DNA of 64,000 nt from Polytrichum commune. Taxonomy: Eukaryota; Streptophyta; Polytrichopsida; Polytrichales; Polytrichaceae. The stretch lies in contig OX485805.1 of assembly GCA_950295325.1 (NCBI GenBank), positions 48,694,758 through 48,758,757 on the forward strand, written 5' to 3'. Numbering within the stretch: position 1 is the stretch's first letter; the number at the start of each line of letters is the position of its first letter. Under the pieces are notes generated by a model. That model ran no database searches and had not been told where the DNA came from. It saw only the letters and a program-made list of their open reading frames with translations. The position numbers were made by a program, and so were the translations under genes. Positions 1 through 12,899 of the stretch are shown here, one piece after another.

Positions 1-340
1 TTCTTCTCAGAAAGCCATTTCGTTTCCTCCCTTTTTGAATCCTTGAGGGCAGGGTAGGGGCGATACAAATCCTTCTTGTTTTGGTTCGTCTGCTCGGAGC
101 AGCCATTTCGTTTTCTCCTTTTTTGAATCCTTGGAGCAAGTTAGGGGCAAATAAATCCCTCTTGTTTTGTTTCTCTTCTCGGAGAGACATTCGTTTCTCC
201 CTTTTTTGAATCCTCGAGGGCAAGGCAGGCGCGAAATAAATCCCTATTGTTTTAGTGTCTCTTCTCGGAGAGCCTTTTCGTTCCTCCTTTTTTGATCCTT
301 GACGCAAGGTAGGGGCGAAGTCTCTATTGTGTTGGTGCTT
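1..340. repeat. Four-copy tandem repeat of about 85 bp upstream of the PITP-DUF547 gene
   Basis: Four imperfect head-to-tail copies start near 1, 90, 177 and 258. Each carries a CTTCTCGGAGAGCC-like segment, then a TTCGTTTCCTCC block, a TTTTTTGAATCCTTGAGG block, a GGTAGGGGCGA block and a TATTGTTTT block. Spacing is about 85 bp and copies diverge by small indels. The array lies about 2 kb upstream of the first coding exon, so it may be promoter or transcribed leader. No transposon structure is visible around it. Confidence 0.75.
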
Positions 341-2325
341 TCCTTGTTTCTTCGTTTGGGAATTCCGCCTCCGGTGTTAAGTTAAGGGAGAGTCGGACGG
401 TGACTGCTCTGTTTATCACGATCCTGGAATACGCTGCTGGCGTTACGAACGAGCGAGGCATGATTTTCGTTGTAATTATTGTGTGAACTGGAGCACTGCA
501 AGGAAGTGCGTGTTTAGTTCAGTGTTCACACGAGTTCAGTTAATGTTTTTAATAGAGGCCAGGTTTAGAATTAGGTTCAGTAATAGGCTTTCCGGCATCA
601 TTACTGAGATTTCCTGTTGCAACTGAAAAATGCGTACGCGCATTTGTGAGCTTGACACGGCTTTCAAGGGGAGGAGCACGTGTTTCGATGTGAAACGAAA
701 CGGAACCCGCTGTTTTCTGGTAGGTTTTGATGAAGCATCTGGACAAGCATTGGTGGCACGTGTCATTATTGACATGCATGACGGAGGTGTAAGAAGTGGC
801 TCGATTTAGTTTGCAATTGCCAGTCAGAAGAAAATAATAATAGAAATCGATACCTTGTTGCGATAGTCCACGTAGGTTTAATTTGAACAATGCAACTTGC
901 AACGATCGACCTTCCAGTAATGGTGTGGAGCCTGTTCGTCTGCGTTTGTCCAGGCGTTAGTTTAAGTTGGACGCACAGCATTACTAGGGATCCCAAGCTC
1001 CTCGCCCTGACTTCACTTATTTATTTTTCTTGCTGGTAATGAGGTGCAAGGGCCGTGAATCTCCCTCGGAATTTGGTCGAGAATTGTGATTTTGATGGAA
1101 AAAGGTTCACTCCAACTAGATCGGCTGGTTAGGACGCTCAATGTTGGTATAGAGGCGATGCTAAATCACCATTCTGAAATACAACGATTTCTTGTGTCTG
1201 TCTGTTGGATGCTTCGAGTACATTTGTCCAGTTTCATTCCCACAATCGACACAATTGTCCGACTTTCCAGTGGTCCACTATTTCCAGGAAGATCTTCTTA
1301 GCAATCATCCCCCCCCTGTTTGTTAAGTAGCTTTCATCTTTGGAGCATCCTGAAGTTCGTCCGTGGCTCCAAAGGCTTCAACTTAGGTGTTTATGATACG
1401 AAGCTGTAATTCGTAGAAATCAGAATAACAAATTTTCTGAGTTGCGTGTGACGCAGACTTTTTTCTGGAGATTTCAATTCAGTTCATTTTCCTGTGCTCT
1501 ATCTCGTGTCTTGGAGGTTAAGTACAGGGCAGACCGGTGACAGTGCACTACATCATTTGCCTGAATTATAGGCTGTCAAAGAGCTTCTTCATATTGTTGT
1601 TCTATGTTCAAGCTTCTGTCTCTCCTCACAAATTTGGAATGTAAACCTATTAAACCTCACGCAGCTTCCATTGATACTACATATTAGAACACTTCACTTC
1701 TCAAGTTTCCTTGAATCTTAGTGGTGACCATTACTCTTTCCTGGTCGTAATACTTGAACTCCAGTTGTTTTTTGACCTGGCAATACTGCATTGACAAACT
1801 GAAGTTTTAACCCTTTGTCCCAGTGGTCATATCAGAATACACAGCTTTTGTGTGAATGACTGCGAGGATCAGATTTTTCTTCTGGGAAATGCCAATGGAG
1901 AAAGCACATTTTTCTTTTTTGGTGTGCAAAATTTTAAGTATAAAAGGTTCATGGCATTTGAAGTACTACATGTGTTCATGGTTGCATTGAAGTATCGATT
2001 CTGACTTTTCTTTCTGTACTCACATTTGCAGATTGTTTGACAACCCACCTCATCAGTAGTTGCAATTCAAGTAATCTGCTAGCTATATGCTCATAAAAGT
2101 TCCCTCCGATCTGATTGACCATCAAATACGCTATTCAGAGTAGATCAAGAGGAACCGGCAGAATTTCAGTCTTTGATTATTTCTGAGGTTTATTCTATTA
2201 TGCAATTGGGCACTTGAGTGACACCTCATGAGGCTGATGCATATAACTGGCATTGAGAATATCCAGTACTTTGAAGACTTAGCTGTCTAAAGCTGAAAGA
2301 GAACGCAGCAAATTGGTAGGCCAAC
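341..2325 (+). other. Upstream and leader region of the PITP-DUF547 gene
   Basis: No convincing coding sequence was found; short open frames here lack recognisable domains and have no supporting splice context. The stretch most likely holds the promoter, 5' UTR and possibly a leader intron of the gene whose ATG is at 2326. No TATA box could be assigned with confidence. Confidence 0.4.
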
Positions 2326-5300
2326 ATGGTTCACATTACTGAGATGAGGGTGGTTCTCCCCTTGACAGGTATGTTCCCTTTCTAGTGCTGATATTATATT
2401 TTTGTGAATCAATTATTCTATTTGGCATGTCATGTGATGTATGCATGCTTCATCATTCTACAGTTACCTTAATTGATAGTGTATATGCATTTTAGCTAGT
2501 TATTCAATCGACATTTATTCCATCCTGAATTGTTGAGAGTCTAGGTCTATTTGTCAATAGTTTGGGAGCTGTTCCAAGCCTTAATTTTGGCAAGTTCTTC
2601 CTTGTGATATAATTTGTCACCAGGTGGCATGTTACAGTTAAATTTTTTTAGGGCGTTACATGGGCCCTGTATGCTGACATTTTAGCATTTAAAGCAAGAA
2701 CCAAATATGAGAAAGTGGAATATAATCTTGTCATCTTTGTTGACAAAGTACCCAAGTAAAGAAGATCTTCTTTGTGGCCTTGGTATAGTGGCTTGCTCAT
2801 TTAGCCTAGTTTGTGAAAATCCTTTAAGTTGAAGGTGTACAGCGCTTAAAAGTACATGTGACCTGTTGATGTATGACAGGCTAAAATGCAATAGCCTTTG
2901 TGATTGAGAAATACCTAACATCTGGGTATGAGCTCCAGAAGAGTTTAATGCTGACCATCATGTGAACATTGCACCGCTTCATTTCCACATGAAGATCAAA
3001 AATTGTCAAACTTTGTTTGTGACATTAATACGAGCCATGACATAGCATTGCAGGCTCTACATAAATGTGATACTGTACACCCTCAGGCCTTGATATATAT
3101 TTCAAAACAGGCAGGTATGTGCAGCAGTGGAGACTTATGGACTGTTGTGACTTTTGTGGTGGCAGTGGAAGAGTTCAAGAGGGCACAACGGTTTGCTAAT
3201 TTCAAGACTAATGAGTTGAACACCGTTGAAGGTCAAGGTGGGCAGGTTAGTAGATTTTATGTGCAATTTTTAATAGCCCATCCTTGGTTGGTTATAATCT
3301 ATCAAAGTCTTCAATTGGTCTCTGAATTTTTTTTGCACTGGATGTTGGCAGCTGCTGTCAACATCACCTTATGAACACGAGGTCTGGGGCGAGGGAGTCT
3401 ATACACACAGCCTTTATCGCCTAGGAGATCGGATTCCTGATTGGGTATGTAACCAAATTGCAGCCTATTGCAGTTCAGTAATCCTCGATGAGGTCTTTAT
3501 TGACCGCCCCATTGCTGTTCTCCTTGTTTGAAAGTAATAATCTTCAAGGCCATCTTGTGGAAGTAAGGTCCTTTGGAAAGTTGATGCTAGACATGAAGCA
3601 GGAAACTTGATGGGTCTCTTGCCTTTTTGGCATGATGCCTTGAAAGTATGTAAATAAGTAATGACTACTGTTAGAATCAGATTGGGTCAGCAACTTGAAT
3701 GGAATGCTGAAAACGTAATAATATTCCATGATTAAGTGCTTGTTTAAGTCGGAAGAAGGTAAAACTTACTGTCTGATCATGTTCGGTAATGCTGTAAGCA
3801 CATCTATAATGTTCCAGCTTCGAAACCTCTTCAGCTTGAGTATAGTAGGAGAATATTGATGTTTGTGGGATGCAGCATCTTCTGGTTAAACTTTGCTGCA
3901 ATGTTGGTTGGATTGTTAGCAAGGAAGAAATACTGTAGCTTGCACGTCAGTAGTGTATGAGGCTGCTGTTCTGGTGGTTGTGAAGATTACAGCAGTACAG
4001 ATATTCTGGAATTTAAGTTTCTGAATTCTAAATTTTCTGTTGTTGTTGCGGATGACAGGTGACGAAGCTGGTCCCATCCAATGCTTTAGTTATTGATGAA
4101 AAGACATGGATGGCTTTCCCATACATACGGACCACAATTTCTATTCCGTTTTTCAACAAGGTACACATTTAAATTATGACAATAGGTAGCAAGGTTTTTC
4201 AGTCGGATGATATCACTCTTTCCCCTGAAAGGTGCTCATCTGAACAATTGGGTTTTTGGGTTGGGGTTTCAGCTGAAGATAGAAATGCTCAGCATGCATG
4301 CAGATGATGATGGTTCAACGGAGAATATCCTCAATCTTAGTGAAGCTGAACTTGCCATTCGCAAAGTTGACATGGTTGACATTGCATTTGATGATGTGAG
4401 TGATCAAGTCATTTTTCCTGAACAATGATTTTTATTTTTTCAGAGTAATTACTGGGGTATATGACCCTGCACTATTAAATTGACAGTTTAGTGCTTGTAC
4501 AGGTTCCTAAGCGAGATTATAAGCTAGAACTTGATCCGAAGCTCTATAGCTCCAAGAAGACTGGGTAAGCTTTTGCAAAGCTCAATTTTTGGGAGAAGTT
4601 TTTGATAAAAGGATGGAGGGGGGAGGGTGGCCTGGGTTGTGACTGCAAAATATTTAAAAAATAAACCTCCTACACATAGAGCTGTTTTTGTACATCAACT
4701 TAAATTGTTTATGTCCTCAAGAGCAATCTTCTTGGAGGGGACTGATCTGTTATTTTGATCCACTGAATCAGGCGCGGACCTCTTGGAAAGGATTGGCGTG
4801 ATAATGTGGTGCCAAAGATGTGTGCTTACAAATTGGTTAAAGTGGAAGCCAAGTAGGTAACAGCTCCTGTCCGCCCCTTGTTCTCAAGGATGTGGTCTGC
4901 GGCTATTTTCATTCTTGCACTAGACATGCCCACATACGCCTTTCAGAGTTTTAAACAGAAGAGTTCACTCCAGGCTAGTCACTGAAAATTGCATGTTGGT
5001 AGATATTGTTGGAAGACCTCAGATAACCTGTAATTCTCATCAAATAACAATTTGTGGTCTTAGTCTGCTAGACTCTGGCTGCAAATGTTTGTATTGATGT
5101 GCTTAGATAGCTTTTAGAAACCTCACTTTGACATGTCTTTTTTAGAAGTTTTAATGATATGCTGTCTTAGTCTTTGTTGACTGGAGTATTTGTGTTTGCG
5201 GGTGTATATATGTTTTTGTGCTCTTGCAGTTATTGGGGGGTACAAAATCGTGCAGAGAAGCTCATGATGAATGGTATTCGCCAGGTATATTGACAATACC

Positions 5301-8300
5301 ATGACGGTTTAGTCTCAGTTTTCAATAGAAGGTTTTTGAGGTTTATAGTATTTGAAGCGCTGAGTGGAATCTACTGCACCTTTGATGATGCAGAATGGCT
5401 TGTCAGAGGACAGCACTGTGATCTACGCTGCTCAGTAGAACTGAAAGTCTAATGTTGACAATGTAAAACACTTGAAAACTTAAAACAACTTGAAAAGATA
5501 ATCTTCTATTTATTCCTCTCAGGTTCTGCAAAATGCATACCATCCTTGAAGTTCAATATCATCACAATATTTATGGTGGGATTTAGTTCTTCTAGATGTC
5601 CTTTTTTGGCAATTGATGCTACTTTATATGTGAACCTCTTGATATATATGTTCTCATGGTTGCAGATTGTTCTACTCACTCATCGCAATGCTTTCTGCTG
5701 GATAGATGAATGGTTTGACCTTTCCTTGGACGAGGTATGGAGTTTGCTATACTGCTACTTTTTAACAGAAAAAATTACTCTACCATACTAGTGAATTAGA
5801 GCAAAGTGCCAGACCAAATTCAGCTGGAACTTCAGGGCTTGTATTAATCTGGTCCTTGTACCTACTTATTAATCTGGCTGGATGTGCAGATATGTGCACG
5901 GGAAGCCCTTGGACGTCAGAGGTTGAAGGCAACTGTTAAGCAGCCACCTGTAATTGATCCAAGAACTGGCCAAGAGGTTGTACTAGATGCTGAAGAACCA
6001 TCTTCACAGGACACTGATAGTAGTGATGAAACCAGTGACATTGAAGCGGAATACTTCGAAGCTGAGGTAACTTACATTCATTAATGTGAATGTATGAAGT
6101 ATTTCACAGATCCTTCCACTCAACTTCTTGTTAAAGGCCACAGTATCAAAAGTTAGTAAAGAAATCTAAAGTGTGCATGCATGGTAACAAATATAACATG
6201 CAGACTGTACATGTTGTTTTAATGGCACGCACTTGGAACATCATGCTTGTTGGATTGCCTAAGAAGTTGTGTTTATGGGCTTTGATGTTGAATATTGATG
6301 TAGATGGAGTGGGGTAATCAAGATGGTGAGCAGTTTGGGACGAATCATTCATCAGGTATTCAGTTTAGCTCATTTGAAAGGGATGTAGAGAACTCAAAAG
6401 GCAATTTCCATTTATCATCTGCTGCTTAAATCATTGTATCTTGGGTATTGCTCTCATGTCTTGAGTAAGTTATTAGAATTTCCTCAAGATTCAAGTAAAC
6501 TGTGAATGTTCAATGTATGTTAACATTTACATCAGTATCCAAGAGAATTAGCATGCCATAAATATGTAAGACAGTTGATCAGAGAAATATTGTATGTTAA
6601 TTGTTCAGATTCTGAAGTTACACTGATTTCACAGCTCATTGGACTCCCTTTTTCTATGCCTTCCTATCTATGATCTGTACTTGCTGGGAATCGGATACTA
6701 CTGAAGACAGAAGTGCTTTAAGGGTCTAATTGCTCATCGAATCTTTCAGCTGGTTTAGTGATACTGTTTAGATCTATTGAGAAGCTCTTCTTACATAGCC
6801 TTTGCTGAGAAGTACCACCTTTGGCCACTCTGTTTGAATTGTATTTTAAAGTGTATTTCAATGTGAGAAAGATAAGACTCCTCCTATCCGCAGTATCCAG
6901 TGTTGCAATTGGTGAAGTTCGGGACACAGCAGTTTTGATGTCATTCAAGCAGAGAGGTTGATGAATACTGAAATGGCTGAAGCAGGGGATGGCTCATTGG
7001 TGATTCAACCTTCAGATGTTCCAGAGAGGTACAGCACAGTTGTCTACTTCTTTGCTTCATGAATCATGATTTTGTGTATATTCTGAGTACATCTTAAGGT
7101 TCTTTCTGCTTTTGAAAGGCTGCTTCATTTCTACAGAATAATTCAAAAAAATTGAACTGCAGGATTGAGTGGTTCACATTTTTTGTTCGCTGGCATAGCT
7201 AAGATTGCTTAGTAAATCTTTGAAAATGATTTTCTCATAAGCGACTTCACTAAATTGTACCCTTCGCAGTGGAAATATGTTGTTGCATAGGCTTTGGCAT
7301 TATATCCCATAATGAATGTCCTAGTGCTATCAGGTATATCTGATTCACTAATTTAAAGTATATGTTGAACACATTTAGCTCACAGACTCCTAGTGTTAGC
7401 TGGTATCTGATTATTAGAGTTCTTGAACTTCAGAACTGACTTCTTGATTGGATGGGTAGATGTGCAGTGTGTGCTACACGCGACAGTGCATGCTCTCCAC
7501 CAGCCGTGTTCTGCACAACTTGCCGTGAATTTTTCTGTCAAAAGTGCTTCTCTGAGGTAGGTCAGAGCATGTTCTCTTAAATTGCTAAGCAGTAGTTGTT
7601 TGCAACCCAGACAGAAATTGTAGAAAAGACTTGTGTGACTTATTAAGGACTTCACCCTTTGTTTGTTAGATGTAACAAGATATTGAGGTTGATCTCCATG
7701 TGACATACTCTGCACATTAGAAATTGGTGCTACATGCTAGACGTTCATTGAAGTTTTCTAGATGCCTATCTTCTACTTTGACAACCAGGTTGATATAAAG
7801 TTAGGATTTCTATACTGCAAGTTTCAGATACTCATGTTAAATATTGCTTGGTCACAAGTGCAGTTCCATGTTACACCTCGACTGAAGGCCCATAATACCC
7901 AACGACTTCTGAATAGCTTTGTGTCTCTTGATTCAAGGAGAACAGTCCAATCGGACAAGGAAGGCCCCAAAAAAGCCACAGGCCTCCCTCCAGTCCATCG
8001 AACTATTCACAAATCCATGAGCGATGCTTCTCATCTGAATCACTCCTTCAAAAATGGATATGAAACAAAACTCTCCAATAAGCAAGTAAGTTTTGGGGGA
8101 CTGGCAAAAGTGCTCAAATCTAATGCTTGATATATCCTGTACTCGAATCATCTAGCAGGTCATTTGTGATGATTATAATGTCCATTTAACCATGTGCAGT
8201 TCAGATTTTTGATGATTTTGTTTGATTCTTTTTGGTATTTTCAGGATGAGAGACTTTCTACCACAGGAAGTCCAGCTCGAGGTTTGGGAAGCCCTCTTAT

Positions 8301-11283
8301 TGAAAACAGGGGGATATCTCGAACATCATCTAAATTACGGTCAACAAAGAGTGGATTTGGTGCTCTAAATGTGTTTCAGAGTTCCGATGACATATTGATT
8401 CAGGTCTGCCATTCTATTATTGCTATTATTTTCCAAGTTGTGAAATTCTTAGGCAAGATTGGAATTGATTTTGTGACTTAAGGCGATTGGGCATGCCTAG
8501 TTATATGTGTGGGCTATTAGAGGAAGTATTGCTAAACTAAAAAAAAAAAAAAAAGAAGAAAAAACGAGTGAATGAGAAGTATGCTGGCATCTATTATTGG
8601 GAAGAGAACCACCTGGTCTACTACATTGTGATAGTAACCCATATTCAAAGGAGGCACTTCAACAAAATCATGAGAACCAAGACCTGACAGTGAGAAGAGT
8701 GGACCTTGTTGAAATTCAACCAAGTAACAACCATTTTATGTTACATACAGAACACTGTGCAAGGAGGTCTTCCGCCTCCAATGCTTATAACCTCAGAGTC
8801 GGACTTGAATGCTTTACAAGATCATCCAAATGAATTATCTGAAGAGCTGGTTCGTACAGTTGCCTCAATTCATCAACGAATAGCGGAGTCAGTTTCATCT
8901 AGTTCCTTGATACGCACTTCTTCTCAAGACCTGGGTGCCTCAAAGCGGAAGTTCCGTCGTCGATCCTCTCAGGTAATGATTTGGTGATCCTTGGAAATCA
9001 GATGATTTAAAAGCATTGGTAGTTTTTCTTGAGTGCATTTGATTTTGATATTTTCCTTTTAATAATAGAGTTGCTAAAGCATGTGATTTGATGTCTGATG
9101 ACTTGAGTACAAATTACAGGATCTTTTGACCACTGAGGTAGCAATGGAACATGAAGGAGAACCGGCAGCACTTGACCCATATGGTATGAAAGAAGATTAT
9201 GCTACATGGGATGTTGGGGTTTACGCCACTAGTTTGGAAGTGACAGTGCTGCCTACAGAGTCCAACCTCAAAGAATTCACTCCTTTGTACCAGCGTTTGC
9301 AGTAAGTACTCTGGCTAATACTCATACATTTGATAGTTTTTGAAAACACTGTAAATTTTAGGACATAATAAATTCTGGTCTATGGAGCAGTTGGTTTTAT
9401 TTCTACATACCCGTTTTTGTGTGATTCAGACATTTGCTAGAACTCTTGAAGCGTGTGGAGCCTAAAGAGATGAGTCATGAGCAGCGTACACCCTTTTGGA
9501 TAAACATCTACAACACACTTATGCTTCATGTAACATTCTGCCCATCCTTATTTGCCAATTTATTGCTATCTGTTGAGAGGCACATGAAGATCATTGTTGA
9601 AAATATGCACATCTATTTTGAACTTACATCATTTCCATACATCCAGAAATTGGTTGTATGCCATGGGTTTGTCTGACACAGGCTCTAGATTATTGGTGGT
9701 CAATTCTGCCTTCCTATAGTAGATTTATAATTCAAAGGCGTTCAATGGTGGTCAATTGACCATTGAAATTTATTGGCATTTACTCAGGCAAGCTTGATAT
9801 ATGGAGTACCAAGGAGTAACTACAAGAGGGTCAATCTTATGAATAAGGTACTGATCATTTGCAATTGACCCGAGCTTTAAAATCCTCTGTTGTTGCTTAA
9901 TACCTGTGACGTGTGTTTACTATTTTATGGCTGGAATTTTTAAATTGGTGACACCTTCAACTTTTTATGGTGGCAGGTGACATACATTGTTGGGAGACAC
10001 CAATACAGTCCATTGATAATTGAACACTCAATTTTGCGTTCCAATTCTTACCGACCAGCATTGGTAATTTCTCTGAAGACCCAAAGTTTTCTTCTTCCAT
10101 GAAGTTTTTCAAAATGAAATGGTTGGTTCTTCTCTGAAAATGATGAACATCTGTGGCATATTCAATTTTGAATGAAAGTAATCAACTTATAGAAACGTTA
10201 ATTATCTTATCATCTGTACCAATGAAGTGAATTAATACTTTCCACTTTAGGACAAAATTCTGTCTCCATTTTCTGTCCCTCTGTCTACATGCAGGTTTTT
10301 AAAGATCAATCTCACATGAATCTGATTTTATTTTGCCGTTGTGACGATGGTTGCTGCCAGGCGAGCCTTTTACCTATTCCAAGACACAAGAAGAACGATG
10401 AGACAACTGAGTCATCCCTTGAACAGGCAGAGCCCCTTGTTAGTTTTGCTCTTTGTTGTGGCAGCTGGTCCAGCCCTGTGGTAAGTGTTGGGGTAGTTAT
10501 TCTCCTCATGAACACTTCTTCCCCTAGTGCCGGTTCTTTGGACAAATTTACAAACTGATATTCTTGAGAGCCAGATTTAGCCCTTTTCACATGCATGCAT
10601 TAGTACTTTCTCTTCTGCAGGGCTTCAACAAGATATATTTTCTAGACTCAAGTGAAGACGTTCATCTAAGTGCTCAAATATACTAACTGGTTGTGTTGTA
10701 GCAATTTATCAAGTCATTGATCTCTTGGAAAAATGTTGTTGCTAAGTTGTCTTGATTTGGCTTTTAAATTTGAACCCAATTAAGATGTTTCTTTACTTTT
10801 GCAATTTACATCACATTTTTTGTGTGAATGGAAGTGTATAGTTTGTTTATCATACAACCATGTTAATTGCATGTGTAGGGCTCATTATATCAGAACATTA
10901 TTTCTAATTGTCTATCACTATGCACTTCCAATTTGCCAGTTTAACAAAATCCGTTGCTGATGATTTTGCAGTTGCGTGTCTATACGGTTGCTAATGTGCA
11001 AGCCGAATTAGAGATAGCATGCCGAGATTACTTGATGGCAGCGGTTGGTGTGAACAAGAGAAAACGGATACTTCTGCCAAAGATACTCCACTGGTATGCT
11101 CGCGACTTTTCACATGATGCCGAGTCTTTGATAGAGTGGATTGCTGGCAAGCTCCCAGTGGAGAAGCGGGCAGCGTTTGATGAGTGCTTGAAGAAGGGAC
11201 GTGGCAAGAGCACGCGGCATCGCATTTCGGTGCAATCTTATGACTGGAGTTTCCGTTATCTTTATGACCCAAAACTGCTATAA
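2326..11283 (+). CDS. Phosphatidylinositol transfer protein (class I PITP) fused to a cysteine knuckle and DUF547, 22 exons, about 879 aa
   Basis: Coding exons (all GT-AG, phases consistent): 2326-2368, 3166-3245, 3352-3444, 4059-4160, 4273-4395, 4503-4564, 4772-4852, 5230-5284, 5666-5734, 5890-6066, 6304-6355, 6953-7028, 7460-7556, 7864-8085, 8245-8403, 8751-8972, 9120-9301, 9430-9529, 9788-9847, 9977-10063, 10295-10480, 10972-11283. Residues 1 to about 250 match the START-like PITP fold: LPLTVEEFKRAQRF at the N-terminus, YTHSLYRL, TGRGPLGKDW, MCAYKLVKVE and FCWIDEWFDLSLDE. Residues 338-370 hold seven cysteines (C-x2-C-x6-C-x6-C-x2-C-x4-C-x2-C), possibly zinc-binding. A Ser/Arg-rich linker follows. 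DUF547 runs from about 633 (TPFWINIYNTLMLH) to the C-terminus (ILLPKILHWYARDF). PITPs move phosphatidylinositol between membranes; the DUF547 function is unknown. The small exon 6304-6355 is the least certain. Confidence 0.88.
7460..7556 (+). other. Cysteine-rich exon (possible zinc knuckle) within the PITP-DUF547 gene
   Basis: The exon reads RCAVCATRDSACSPPAVFC followed by TTCREFFCQKCFSE, giving paired CxxC motifs like a treble-clef or B-box-type zinc site. The splice phase joins in frame to both neighbours (phase 2 in, phase 0 out). It separates the lipid-transfer domain from the DUF547 half. I cannot assign it to a named zinc-finger family. Confidence 0.6.
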
Positions 11284-12384
11284 ATATGTTTATAACGCCC
11301 TTTCAGGCGCCATAGTTTGTTGACGTTTTCTGAGGTGTATCTGTCTTCCCCTCTCTTTTTAAAAGTTGCTATTTGCAGAGAATGAGTAAACATTTTACTC
11401 GATTTGGTTGTCCATGGCGAAGCTTGCCAATTTGAGAGTTGATTCTTATCCTAGATTAATGACATAGAGCGGAAAACTGGAGTTGGGGATGGTCAGATGA
11501 TGCACTTGCACTATTTTAATGTAAATACCTTCATGGTACGTTTTGAGCCTGTTCTTGAGCTGGTATTATTCTACTGAAATCCAATCATTTATGGATGTAA
11601 GATTCCGTTTGCAGCACACAGCTTAAACTTAGAGTGTGGTGCTGGTATTCTATTTCTGCAGTGTCTATCATGTGCTTTTGCAATTACTCCGTCAAATCGT
11701 CTGATGGTATGTCCTTCATAGTGAGTTATTTCTTTATCATAGTCATCACTATGTGGGGCCGGCTGCTCTGGTGCTCGTGTTTCTTTTGAAAGGATTGCGG
11801 TACCATCGGCTTCTAAATATGCTGATCATCTTTTCCAAATTTGACAGAAGCTATGGTGAACAGAGAATCAATCCATTGCCACGAAACGACAATGGGAAAT
11901 CACCACTGTAAGAAATCCAGAACATGCATGCAATTAGCAAAATCTCTGATCCTCAGACTTGTTTCTATTAGCAGAAAGCCAGATTCACCAAAGAACTGTA
12001 CGAATGGGTTTGAATTTTGAGATAGTGCACACACTTCCCTTAAATGGGTGATCCCATAGGAACTAAAGAGGGGGGATGTGAGATTATAATCAATGGAGAT
12101 AGGGGGTTGATAGTTTTCAAGTTTACATACTTAGAGAGCAATGTAGGTAAGGTTCTTGAAAGTGTTGTTGTTCCTTGAGGGTTTTGATTGCGGTTCTGGG
12201 GATGCCAAGATCAAATAGACGACCCACAATGGGGTGTGAATTGCACCATGAATGCCGGCCATGATGACAGCTGGGGATCGAGTAGATCGTATTTGGTGTG
12301 TATACGGGTTGCAGGCGAGAATCGGGAATACGAGGGGTATGGATTGAATGGGGTTATACATGTTGGTGACTGGCCTTGGATGCA
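11284..12384. other. 3' UTR and intergenic DNA after the PITP-DUF547 gene
   Basis: This AT-rich stretch includes the 3' UTR of the preceding gene. No conserved open frame was seen. The roughly 100-codon open frames at 12131-12460 on both strands overlap each other and lack a recognisable domain. Confidence 0.4.
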
Positions 12385-12701
12385 TAAGGTAGAGGGGCAC
12401 ATTCCCGCTCGGGTCCTTAAACCACTCACTAGACCTATCCAAACAAGAGGTACATTATAGCTTCGTACCTCAAATTTCTATGTAATCATGGTGTACATTT
12501 TTGGGGTGAGTGGTTTTGGGTACCCCTATGAGTTCTCCTTCCAAAATTCATAACTAATTCAATATTATTCCAAAATTAATTATTCCAATTGGTCCAATTT
12601 CCAATGTACTTTGCACATCTTCCAAGATTGATTCCCCCTTAATAACTCCCCAATGAACATGCCAATCTGAAATTCGAGCGGGAATGTGCCCCTCTACCTT
12701 A
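12385..12701. repeat. 317-bp foldback/MITE-like repeat with 27-bp perfect inverted ends
   Basis: The left arm 12385-12411 begins TAAGGTAGAGGGGCACATTC. The right arm 12675-12701 is its exact reverse complement. The interior is non-coding. The flanks show no clear target-site duplication, so the superfamily is open. Confidence 0.75.
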
Positions 12702-12899
12702 GTACGTCAAGTCGTAATCATTCATGACATTTGTAACATGGGAGGATACAAGCACTTGGGAGTGGCCAGGAGGGTAGGGTGTCTTCAAGGTGTTTGTTTT
12801 CATAGATGCCTGTGAAGTGTGGAGTGGTTGGGGGGATTGTGTGAGAGTAAGGTTTTAGCCAATGCATGGACAACTTAGTTATGCCTATGAGTACTTAGT

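Noticed and set aside
421-460. ACGAACGAGCG half-site near the window start
   Set aside because: Only one arm is present; not counted as a copy of the transposon palindrome.
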